Assembly: GCA_003353825.1 (NCBI GenBank)
Contig: PIVW01000400.1
Coordinates: 1 to 5,494, forward strand
Source of the DNA: Chloroflexota bacterium
Lineage (GTDB): Bacteria > Chloroflexota > Anaerolineae > J102
Direction of reading: 5' to 3'
DNA: 5,494 nt
The translations under genes were made by a program, and so were the position numbers. How positions within the stretch are numbered: position 1 is the stretch's first letter; every line of letters starts with the position of its first letter. This document shows positions 1-5,485 of the stretch, piece by piece. Below the pieces are notes generated by a model that did not search any database, was not told the DNA's origin, and was given only the letters and a program-made list of their open reading frames with translations.

Positions 1-85
1 GTGGTCGTGTGGTCGTGTGGTCGTGTGGTCGTGTGGTCGTGTGGTCGTGTGGTCGTGTGGTCGTGTGGTCGGTGGTCGGTGGTCG
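1..85. repeat. Octamer tandem repeat (GTGGTCGT)x8 followed by (GTGGTCG)x3
   Basis: Eight perfect head-to-tail copies of GTGGTCGT fill 1-64. They are followed without a break by three copies of the 7-bp derivative GTGGTCG (65-85), which lacks the final T. The array runs off the left edge, so its true length is unknown. The 8-bp period shifts reading frame at each copy, so this is not a codon repeat, and no gene is visible across it. Perfect short-period arrays of this kind usually change in length by replication slippage. The switch from 8 to 7 bp at the right end suggests one single-base deletion that was then duplicated. No function can be assigned. Confidence 0.95.
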
Positions 86-197
86 GATAATGAGTATATC
101 TTTGCGGATTCAGTGGATACAAAATGGGGATTGCTGCCGTGTGGCTTATCGGGGTGAACCTGCTAAAGCAAGAGAGTGACGCAGTCTGCCCGCTTTC

Positions 198-245
198 CTG
201 GTCTACTGGTCTACCGGTCTACTGGCCTACCGGCTTCCCAGCTTA
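198..245. repeat. Degenerate 8-bp tandem repeat (consensus CYGGYCTA)
   Basis: Six consecutive octamers can be read: CTGGTCTA, CTGGTCTA, CCGGTCTA, CTGGCCTA, CCGGCTTC and CCAGCTTA. The copies decay from left to right; the first two are identical and the last two have diverged. The array ends 6 bp beyond the stop codon (252-254) of the convergently oriented peptidase gene, so it lies just downstream of that gene's 3' end. It shares the period and a TGGTC core with the array at 1-85. The 112 bp between the arrays (86-197) hold no supported gene or structure. Confidence 0.85.
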
Positions 246-251
246 CAGCAC

Positions 252-1556
252 TCAAGTGCACAGATCGATAACGGTGTCGTAAAGGACATCGATACCCCAG
301 TCGAGTGCAGTTACCGGGATGCGTTCGTTATGACCATGGACGAGACCATGCCACTCGAAGTTCCTGGGCATCGCCATGGGGCTGAAGCCATATGTTTTTG
401 TGCCAATGGGCGCCAATAGTTTAGCATCGGTACCGCCGGCCAGAATCATGGGAACAACCTTGGCGTTTGGATCGTGTTTAACCAGATTTCTCACCAAGCT
501 ATCCCAGATAGGACCTTCAGCCGGTGCTTCCAGCGCAGCTGAATCATGCTCGGGAAGATGGATAATCTCGATCGACAGGTCATCACCAATAATCGCACGT
601 ACTTCCCCAATAAATGCTTCATTGCTTTGTCCAGGTAACATGCGGCCATCCAATTCGGCTTCTGCAGCACTGGGGACGACATTGATTTTTGTGCCGGCAC
701 GCAGGAGGGTTGGTGCAGCACTATTGCGCGTGATGTGCACCAGTGCCTCGCGAATTTCCTGATTTGGTATCGCAGTTAGGAGGGATTCGATAGCCACTTC
801 AGAATCTAAATCGACCTTAATCTCAAATAACTTTGTCACCTGCTCCAGGAAAATGCGAGTGGTGGGGGTCACGTGAATGGGCAATGTACTACTGGTCAGC
901 CGTTCGATTGCGCTAGCCAGGTCGCGGATGGCGTAGTTGCTGTAATCGGGTGAAGCGCCATGTCCTGGAGCGCCGTGGGCCCGGAGCAGTAACCGGCAAT
1001 TCCCTTTCTCGCCACACTGGATGGGATAGAGCGTATGCGGCCCAACGTACATGGGGATAGCCCCCGATTCGCTCAAACCGATCTCGGCATCGATCAGATG
1101 GCGATGGTGCTCAACTAGATAGCCTAAACCCATCTTGCCATCCACCTCTTCATCGGCACATCCGGCAAAGATGACATCGCGGCTCAAATTCGGACGCTCT
1201 TCCATGAGTCGAAACACGACCATGAGCTGCTGCGTGACCACGTTCTTCATATCCAGAGCACCGCGCCCCCAGATCAGACCTTGATCGATGACACCTGCAA
1301 AGGGATCGTACGTCCAGTAATCGGGCTCGACCGGGACCACATCAAGGTGATTGAACAGCAACAGGGGGCGCTTGCTACCGTTCCCCTTGTAGCGAGTGAC
1401 TACATTGCCTCGGCCGGGCAGGGATTCAAGCACTTGGGTTTCATATCCTGCCCTCTTGAGTTGATCTGAAAGATAGGCGGCTGCGAGTATTTCATTACCC
1501 GGAGGATTAGTTGTATTTAGACGAAGAAGATTCTGTAAATGTGTTATGGCGTTCAT
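252..1556 (-). CDS. M20/M25/M40-family metallohydrolase (peptidase or N-acyl amino acid deacylase type)
   Basis: This is a 434-residue cytoplasmic enzyme with no signal peptide or membrane segment. It belongs to the di-zinc M20 family, which cleaves peptide or N-acyl bonds; the substrate cannot be read from sequence. Visible motifs are NTTNPPGNE (14-22); HLDVV with ligand H70 and D72; GRGALDMK with bridging D102; DEE with general base E136 and ligand E137; SESGA with ligand E163; PGHGA with H199, the likely transition-state His of the lid domain; GRMLPG (304-309); GGTDAK (374-379); and H407 in HGHNE as the last ligand. The wording around HLDVV resembles the PM20D1/carboxypeptidase S-like branch more than classical DapE or ArgE. 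Length is normal for the family and all ligands are present. The start is ATG at 1556-1554, followed directly by typical N-terminal sequence. No good Shine-Dalgarno is seen; AAGG lies about 14 nt upstream. The gene is divergent from nuoB. Family is confident, substrate unknown. Confidence 0.93.
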   Translation of the reverse strand: MNAITHLQNLLRLNTTNPPGNEILAAAYLSDQLKRAGYETQVLESLPGRGNVVTRYKGNGSKRPLLLFNHLDVVPVEPDYWTYDPFAGVIDQGLIWGRGALDMKNVVTQQLMVVFRLMEERPNLSRDVIFAGCADEEVDGKMGLGYLVEHHRHLIDAEIGLSESGAIPMYVGPHTLYPIQCGEKGNCRLLLRAHGAPGHGASPDYSNYAIRDLASAIERLTSSTLPIHVTPTTRIFLEQVTKLFEIKVDLDSEVAIESLLTAIPNQEIREALVHITRNSAAPTLLRAGTKINVVPSAAEAELDGRMLPGQSNEAFIGEVRAIIGDDLSIEIIHLPEHDSAALEAPAEGPIWDSLVRNLVKHDPNAKVVPMILAGGTDAKLLAPIGTKTYGFSPMAMPRNFEWHGLVHGHNERIPVTALDWGIDVLYDTVIDLCT

Positions 1557-1650
1557 AGTGATGTGAATGCGCCTTAGTTTTGATGTTTTTTTCGGAAGTC
1601 ATATGTACCCTACTAAAGAAGGAGTGCTTCATCCAGAAAAGCATCACGTA

Positions 1651-1676
1651 ACACGCAAAACGTGTCCTTCTAGGAC
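1651..1676. repeat. Two overlapping, mutually exclusive small inverted repeats
   Basis: ACACG (1651-1655) pairs with CGTGT (1661-1665) around a 5-nt A-rich loop. GTCCT (1664-1668) pairs with AGGAC (1672-1676) around a 3-nt loop. The second arm of the first overlaps the first arm of the second by two bases, so only one can form fully at a time. The site lies about 100 bp upstream of the M20 start codon, so on the - strand it could fall in that gene's leader or operator region. Short stems like these also arise by chance. Confidence 0.35.
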
Positions 1677-1684
1677 CACATGAA

Positions 1685-1720
1685 ATACTGTTGAGCCATA
1701 TCGATTAAATGCTCAAGTAT
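1685..1720. promoter_or_regulatory. Long dyad, possible operator in the divergent intergenic region
   Basis: The left arm is ATAC, a TG bulge, then TTGAGC (1685-1696). The right arm is GCTCAA then GTAT (1711-1720). Ten base pairs match, interrupted by one 2-nt bulge. The arms flank a 14-nt AT-rich centre that itself contains the palindrome ATCGAT (1700-1705). The site sits 129 bp from the M20 start codon and 85 bp upstream of the nuoB promoter -35 box. There is no T-tract, so an intrinsic terminator is unlikely. A dimeric regulator binding site is the likelier reading, but no regulator is known. Confidence 0.4.
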
Positions 1721-1805
1721 CACTGTGGTATTTGGGAGTGTAGCGGAAGGTTGCATTTGGGACAAGGTTAGTGAAAGATGAATAGCTGTTTGTCGTAAAT
1801 TTCAC

Positions 1806-1834
1806 TTGACCTGGGTAGCGCCCGCTGATATAAT
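1806..1834 (+). promoter_or_regulatory. sigma70-type promoter for the nuoB-nuoCD-nuoI transcript
   Basis: The -35 box is TTGACC (1806-1811), one mismatch from TTGACA. The -10 box is a perfect TATAAT (1829-1834), and the spacer is exactly 17 bp. A TG at 1826-1827 sits one base before the -10 box, which is the extended -10 motif. The expected transcription start is near 1841, giving a leader of about 150 nt before nuoB. This is a near-consensus constitutive-type housekeeping promoter, and nothing between it and nuoB looks like another gene. A direct repeat TCGAGTC (1837-1843 and 1848-1854, 11 bp apart) overlaps the predicted start site. Confidence 0.8.
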
Positions 1835-1993
1835 CATCGAGTCTGCGTCGAGTCCTTTGCGGCGCTTGTTTTCATGATTCATCCCGGTCAAAGAGCCATG
1901 ATACAACATGCGGCGCCAAACCGGACATCGTCGCACTTTCTTTTGTATTGGCCTGTTCACCCTCACGCACTCCAACGATAAGGATTTTAGGGT

Positions 1994-2632
1994 ATGGCAA
2001 ACGATAATCAGGTTCCCGAAGAACTCGATCGCAATGTCTTTATAACATCGGTCGATTTCTTATATGGTTGGAGCCGTAAGAACAGCATGTGGCCCATGTT
2101 ATTTGGTCTGGCATGCTGTGCTATTGAAATGATCTGTGTTGCAGCCGGGCGCTATGATCTATCGCGCTTCGGCATGGAAGTTATGCGCCCCTCGCCGCGC
2201 CAGGCTGATCTCATGATCGTCTCGGGCACGGTAACTAAAAAGATGATCCCTACCATTGTCCGGCTTTACAATCAGATAGCTGAGCCACGTTACGTTTTGG
2301 CGATGGGCGCCTGTGCTACAGGTGGGGGACCCTTCAAAGAGGGCTACAATGTGGTCTCCGGTGTTGACAAATATGTGCCGGTCGACGTCTATGTGCCGGG
2401 TTGCCCTCCCACGCCCGAAGCACTCCTCTATGGTATTCTCACTTTACATGAGAAAGTGCAGAAGCAATCAGTGACATCTGTGCCTTGGTACCGCCAAGAC
2501 ACACCACGAGGCATTGCGATACCCGAACTGGGCCCTGATATCTTCCTGCCCGATCGAGCTGAAGACATCCGCCGCATTACCCTGGCGCCCGACCCTGTGG
2601 TGGCACCTGTGATGGCAACGGAGGAGAATTGA
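1994..2632 (+). CDS. nuoB: NADH-quinone oxidoreductase subunit B (NuoB, PSST)
   Basis: NuoB is the complex I connecting-module subunit that binds cluster N2, the 4Fe-4S centre that passes electrons to quinone at the NuoB-NuoD interface on the cytoplasmic side of the membrane arm. The protein is 212 residues, within the family range. The N2 ligands are all present: adjacent C41-C42 in ACCAIE, C107 in GACATGGG, and C137 in PGCPPTPE. The conserved [16 protein letters not shown] stretch lies at 59-74. The roughly 55 residues after the fold (from about 158) form a Pro/Asp-rich tail. The start ATG at 1994 has a TAAGGA Shine-Dalgarno at 1979-1984 with 9-nt spacing. It is the first gene of the transcript, since nuoA is not directly upstream. 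Its stop (2630-2632) precedes the nuoCD ATG by 2 bp, so the two are probably translationally coupled. Confidence 0.97.
   Translation: MANDNQVPEELDRNVFITSVDFLYGWSRKNSMWPMLFGLACCAIEMICVAAGRYDLSRFGMEVMRPSPRQADLMIVSGTVTKKMIPTIVRLYNQIAEPRYVLAMGACATGGGPFKEGYNVVSGVDKYVPVDVYVPGCPPTPEALLYGILTLHEKVQKQSVTSVPWYRQDTPRGIAIPELGPDIFLPDRAEDIRRITLAPDPVVAPVMATEEN
2620..2626 (+). promoter_or_regulatory. Shine-Dalgarno site that decides the nuoCD start
   Basis: GGAGGAG lies inside the last codons of nuoB and sits 8 nt before ATG 2635. A longer frame can be opened from TTG at 2629, but that codon is only 2 nt from this site, too close for normal initiation. ATG 2635 is therefore preferred. The nuoB stop codon lies between the site and the start, a typical coupling arrangement. 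Confidence 0.85.
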
Positions 2633-2634
2633 TT

Positions 2635-4392
2635 ATGGCCGACGTTGTCGTGCAAGCCCCCAGCCCATCTTATGCCGATGCTGTCCCCGATGCCCTCTTA
2701 GACAGCAACGAAAACGGCGTTATCGTCAACCGTGACAAACTCGTCGACTTGGCGCTCTACCTCCGCAACAAAGAGGGCTATGATCTGCTCTCGTCTCTTA
2801 CAGCGGTTGATTATCTGGGATTCAAGGGGCGCACTACGGAAGACCGATTCGAGGTAGTCTATCACATCTTAAATACCGTAGCGGGTGGCGATCCTTTGAT
2901 CCTAAAGGTCATTCTCTCGCAAGATGACCCACAATTGCCCAGCCTCATCGAGGTTTATCCTGGCGCCGATTTACAAGAACGTGAAGTCTACGACTTTTAC
3001 GGCATCCGATTTCAAGGCCATCCCCGCCTCCGGCGCATTTTCTTGTGGGAGGGCTTTGAAGGTCATCCCATGCGCAAGGACTGGGAAGAAGCCTACTATG
3101 AGGATGAAAACAAACCCTTCAAATCACGATGGCCCAAAGGTGATTACCAGTGGGGTGAAGATCGAGTGCCCTGGGGCGATAATGTGAACTATCCCAAAGG
3201 ATGGGATCCTGACACTTACCAGCCGGCGCCGGCGCCCATGCCTGTCATCCATGATCCACCTGGCGTTTTGGGGCAGGACGCCATCCACACCGACCGTATT
3301 GTCGTCAACATGGGCCCGCAGCACCCGTCGACGCACGGCGTATTTCGCATGATCGTGGCTTTAGATGGCGAGACTATCGTCGGTCTGGAACCAGAATGTG
3401 GTTATCTGCACCGAAATCACGAAAAAATCGGTGAGCGCAACACCTGGCTTGGCAATATCCCCTTTACCGACCGGCTCGATTATCTGTCAAGTATGTCCAA
3501 CAATTTCGGCTATGTGCTTGCAGTCGAGCAATTGATGGGTGACAAGGGTATTCCTCCGGAGCGGGCCGAGTACTTGCGCGTGATCATGGCCGAATTTACC
3601 CGTATCGCCAACCATGTCTGGTCGATCGGTTTTCTCCTCAATGACCTGGGGGCATTTTTTACTCCGGCCCTGTACACGATTGCCGAACGTGAACTGATCC
3701 TCGACCTCTTCGAGGCAGTGTCTGGCAGCCGTATGATGTGCAACTATATGCGTTTCGGAGGCGTGGTGCGCGACGTCGACGATGACTGGTTGGCCCAAGC
3801 CCGTGACATCGTCTTCAACCGCCTCGAAGCCAAGATCGATGAGTTGGAAACCTACCTGACCGGTAATGAGATCCTGATGGTTCGTTGCATCGGCGTCGGG
3901 CATCTTTCGGCAGAGGATGCGGTCGCCTTAAGTATGACAGGTCCCATGTTGCGCGGCTCAGGCGTCCCATACGATATTCGCCGGGCCCGCCCTTATAGCA
4001 TCTACGACCGCTTCGCGTTCGATGTGGTGACCGACGACGGCTGTGATGTCTACGCACGCTACAAAGTGCGTATCGGCGAAGTGCGCCAGTCTATCCGCAT
4101 TCTCAAACAAGCATTGGATAATATCCCTGAGGGGCCGATCCTCAATGGAAAACCGGCCTATGTGACACGCCTTGGGGCAGGAGAAGCCTATGGTGCTGTC
4201 GAGGGCCCCAAAGGCGAACTTGGCTACTATGTCGTCTCAGACGGTTCAGATAATCCATGGCGCTACCATATTCGTGCCCCCTCTTACATCAATCTCAATG
4301 CGCTGGAACATATGTGCATTGGCTACAAAGTCGCCGACTCCGTCACCATTCTCGGCGCCATCGACATTGTCTTGGGTGAAACCGATCGCTAG
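2635..4392 (+). CDS. nuoCD: Fused NADH-quinone oxidoreductase subunit C/D (NuoCD)
   Basis: This 585-residue protein joins the 30-kDa (NuoC) and 49-kDa (NuoD) complex I subunits in one chain, close to the roughly 600 residues of E. coli NuoCD. The NuoC part is about residues 20-150, with its signature EREVYDFYGI (115-124), GHPRLRRI (128-135) and GHPMRKDW (143-150). A linker rich in Trp, Pro and Asp follows (151-220). The NuoD part begins near residue 221 with NMGPQHPSTHG (225-235) and ends in the typical DIVLGETDR. Counterparts of the Thermus quinone-pocket residues are present: H234 (Thermus H38), Y283 in DRLDY (Y87) and D337 in NDLGA (D139). NuoD shapes the quinone cavity against NuoB. The protein is soluble and sits in the peripheral arm. 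No frameshift or missing core motif is seen. An in-frame ATG (3238-3240) stands at the linker-NuoD boundary but lacks a ribosome binding site. The stop is followed by a 63-bp gap to nuoI. Confidence 0.96.
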   Translation: MADVVVQAPSPSYADAVPDALLDSNENGVIVNRDKLVDLALYLRNKEGYDLLSSLTAVDYLGFKGRTTEDRFEVVYHILNTVAGGDPLILKVILSQDDPQLPSLIEVYPGADLQEREVYDFYGIRFQGHPRLRRIFLWEGFEGHPMRKDWEEAYYEDENKPFKSRWPKGDYQWGEDRVPWGDNVNYPKGWDPDTYQPAPAPMPVIHDPPGVLGQDAIHTDRIVVNMGPQHPSTHGVFRMIVALDGETIVGLEPECGYLHRNHEKIGERNTWLGNIPFTDRLDYLSSMSNNFGYVLAVEQLMGDKGIPPERAEYLRVIMAEFTRIANHVWSIGFLLNDLGAFFTPALYTIAERELILDLFEAVSGSRMMCNYMRFGGVVRDVDDDWLAQARDIVFNRLEAKIDELETYLTGNEILMVRCIGVGHLSAEDAVALSMTGPMLRGSGVPYDIRRARPYSIYDRFAFDVVTDDGCDVYARYKVRIGEVRQSIRILKQALDNIPEGPILNGKPAYVTRLGAGEAYGAVEGPKGELGYYVVSDGSDNPWRYHIRAPSYINLNALEHMCIGYKVADSVTILGAIDIVLGETDR

Positions 4393-4455
4393 GGCTCGCT
4401 GAGAAGAATACCAGCCAGCCCCCAACATTCATCCTGATCTAAAGGAACACTAACT

Positions 4456-5376
4456 ATGTTCGGAAGCGGAATCATAAAGGGTCTTGGCGTCACGATCAAG
4501 CATACGCTCAATACGTTTGTTGATGATTTCTCGCGCGTACCCTCTCGCTACACCAATGCTATCGACACCTCGCAAGGCAAGATATTGCGGCAACCGACCG
4601 ATAGCAAGGGCATTTTCACCATCCAGTATCCCGAAGAAAAGCGGGAATTGCCGGAGAATTTCCGGTATATCCCCATGCTTATCTATGAAGAGGATACAGG
4701 CGAAGACCGCTGTACGGCATGCGGCATCTGTGCAAAAGTCTGCCCGCCCCAATGCATCTGGATCGTGCGCGACCAGGATAAAAACGGCAAACCGATCACA
4801 AGGCCGGCGGAGTTCTTCATTGATGCCAGCATCTGTATGAGTTGTGGTTTCTGCGCCGAGTATTGCCCATTCGATGCCATCAAAATGAACCATGATTACG
4901 AGCTGGCCACTTACGATCGTTTCCCAGGCCTGGTTTTCAATCTCGAAGAATTGAGTGTGCCGACTAACTATTACGCGGCGCTTTATCCTTCGGCCTGGAC
5001 GATTGAAGAAGAGGCGCGAGCAAAGAAGGCGGCCCGCAAGAAAGCCCGCGATGCCAAAAAAGCGGCGGCTAAAAAACCGACGGCTAAAAAAGCTGAAGCT
5101 CCCACAGCTACCGAAGCTGTTGCCGCGGCCGCAGAAGCGGCCGCAGAAGCGCCGACAGCCGTAGCTCGCGAAAAACCCAAAGGCGGCCACTGGTCGCCGA
5201 TTCCTGAGGGTTACACGGGCGAGTTGATCACGTCAGAACTGCCCTTGCCTGCCGTGCCTGCCGAAGGTAGCAGCCTCAGTGATGTCTCCTGGGCACGTAT
5301 TATGCAGTTACGCGAAGAGCAACTCTTGCGCTATCGCCAACGACGCAAGTCTGAAGGCAAGGAAGTGAAGCTGTAG
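4456..5376 (+). CDS. nuoI: NADH-quinone oxidoreductase subunit I (NuoI) with long Lys/Ala-rich C-terminal extension
   Basis: NuoI is the TYKY-type ferredoxin-like subunit that carries clusters N6a and N6b and relays electrons towards N2 in NuoB. Two 4Fe-4S motifs are intact: C86-x2-C89-x2-C92-x3-C96-P and C127-x2-C130-x2-C133-x3-C137-P, with C96 and C137 swapped between the clusters as usual. The N-terminal amphipathic region (GLGVTIKHTLNTF) that lies on the membrane arm is present. The protein has 306 residues against about 180 in E. coli or Thermus. The surplus is all C-terminal: a Lys/Ala stretch with AKKxx repeats (about 185-214), an Ala/Glu stretch (215-235) and a final segment (about 240-306) with GGHWSPIPEGYTGELITSELPLP and a basic, probably helical end. 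The start ATG has AAAGGAA at 4441-4447, 8 nt away. Stops TAG and TAA are adjacent. The core call is certain; the role of the tail is unknown. Confidence 0.96.
   Translation: MFGSGIIKGLGVTIKHTLNTFVDDFSRVPSRYTNAIDTSQGKILRQPTDSKGIFTIQYPEEKRELPENFRYIPMLIYEEDTGEDRCTACGICAKVCPPQCIWIVRDQDKNGKPITRPAEFFIDASICMSCGFCAEYCPFDAIKMNHDYELATYDRFPGLVFNLEELSVPTNYYAALYPSAWTIEEEARAKKAARKKARDAKKAAAKKPTAKKAEAPTATEAVAAAAEAAAEAPTAVAREKPKGGHWSPIPEGYTGELITSELPLPAVPAEGSSLSDVSWARIMQLREEQLLRYRQRRKSEGKEVKL
5053..5097 (+). repeat. 15-bp in-frame repeat encoding AKKxx, three copies
   Basis: Three consecutive 15-bp units encode AKKAA, AKKPT and AKKAE (NuoI residues 200-214). Each contains an A6 run (5056-5061, 5071-5076, 5086-5091), and CGGCT precedes the last two. 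The DNA and protein periods agree, so the basic linker seems to have grown by in-frame duplication. The A6 runs are also places where polymerase slippage could occur. Confidence 0.8.
5125..5148 (+). repeat. 12-bp perfect tandem duplication encoding AAAE, two copies
   Basis: GCGGCCGCAGAA occurs twice head to tail and encodes AAAEAAAE (NuoI residues 224-231). Perfect identity at the DNA level points to a recent in-frame duplication in the Ala/Glu part of the NuoI linker. Confidence 0.85.
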
Positions 5377-5403
5377 TAACCAATGGTGCTAGTTTTAGAG
5401 ACA

Positions 5404-5447
5404 ATTTCGGCCCAAAAGTGGTCAAGCTTCCGACTTTATGCCGAAAT
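5404..5447 (+). terminator. Imperfect hairpin after nuoI, possible terminator or processing site
   Basis: ATTTCGG (5404-5410) pairs perfectly with CCGAAAT (5441-5447). Inside it AAAGT (5415-5419) pairs with ACTTT (5433-5437), and GG (5420-5421) can pair with CC (5430-5431), leaving an internal loop and a 1-nt bulge. The structure starts 28 nt after nuoI's stop codon. It is not followed by a T-tract, so it is a poor rho-independent terminator. It may instead be a partial attenuator, an mRNA-stabilising stem or a processing site between nuoI and a downstream gene. Confidence 0.45.
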
Positions 5448-5481
5448 GAGACATCTGCTCAGTCCAGTATTCAGCAAATAC

Positions 5482-5485
5482 AGGA
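5482..5485 (+). promoter_or_regulatory. Possible Shine-Dalgarno of the next, unseen gene
   Basis: The window ends with AGGATTTTA (5482-5490) followed by CCGA. The same AGGATTTTA, with the same distance to the following base, precedes the nuoB start (its AGGA at 1981-1984, ATG at 1994). If the pattern holds, a start codon would fall at or just past the right edge. This is a weak, context-based call. Confidence 0.3.

Larger units (their letters stand above)
1557..1993. other. Divergent intergenic region between the M20 gene and nuoB
   Basis: This 437-bp stretch separates two divergently transcribed genes and contains no convincing coding sequence. From left to right it holds a T7 run (1586-1592), two overlapping small inverted repeats (1651-1676), a long dyad (1685-1720), a strong + strand promoter (1806-1834) and an approximately 150-nt nuoB leader. 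In the leader, the heptamer GCGGCGC occurs twice (1859-1865 and 1910-1916). TTTG plus GCGC around the first copy could pair with GCGCCAAA at 1913-1920, and TCATG (1872-1876) with CATGA (1897-1901), enclosing a weak nested stem. No clear promoter for the M20 gene is visible on the - strand. Confidence 0.8.

Noticed and set aside
90..179. A 29-codon + strand frame (starting MSISLRIQW) between the two octamer arrays
   Set aside because: It is short, has no Shine-Dalgarno because the repeat lies directly upstream, and has no recognisable similarity. Frames of this size are expected by chance.
1..245. Octamer arrays as a CRISPR array or replication iterons
   Set aside because: The units are only 8 bp and directly adjacent with no spacers, and no cas, rep or DnaA-box context is visible.
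376..762. A 128-codon + strand frame inside the M20 gene
   Set aside because: It lies wholly opposite conserved M20 sequence, including the C-terminal His ligand region, and encodes nothing recognisable.
1685..1720. The dyad as an intrinsic terminator of the M20 or nuo transcripts
   Set aside because: It lies upstream of both start codons, has a long 14-nt centre and lacks a T-tract on either side.
2629..2634. TTG at 2629 as the nuoCD start
   Set aside because: It sits 2 nt from the GGAGGAG site and overlaps the nuoB stop, whereas ATG 2635 has an ideal 8-nt spacing.
3238..3240. Internal ATG as a separate nuoD start
   Set aside because: The frame is continuous with NuoC, with no stop codon, and no Shine-Dalgarno precedes it. 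A single fused protein is the simpler reading.
3487..3903. A 138-codon - strand frame opposite the NuoD part
   Set aside because: It is antisense to strongly conserved NuoD sequence and has no recognisable domain.
4450..5190. A 246-codon open frame on the - strand, antisense to nuoI, with Phe/Arg/Ser/Gly-rich repeats at its start
   Set aside because: Its low-complexity start is the reverse reading of the NuoI Lys/Ala/Glu repeats, and the rest mirrors a conserved NuoI core. No ribosome binding site or recognisable domain is seen. The openness follows from the base composition of nuoI.
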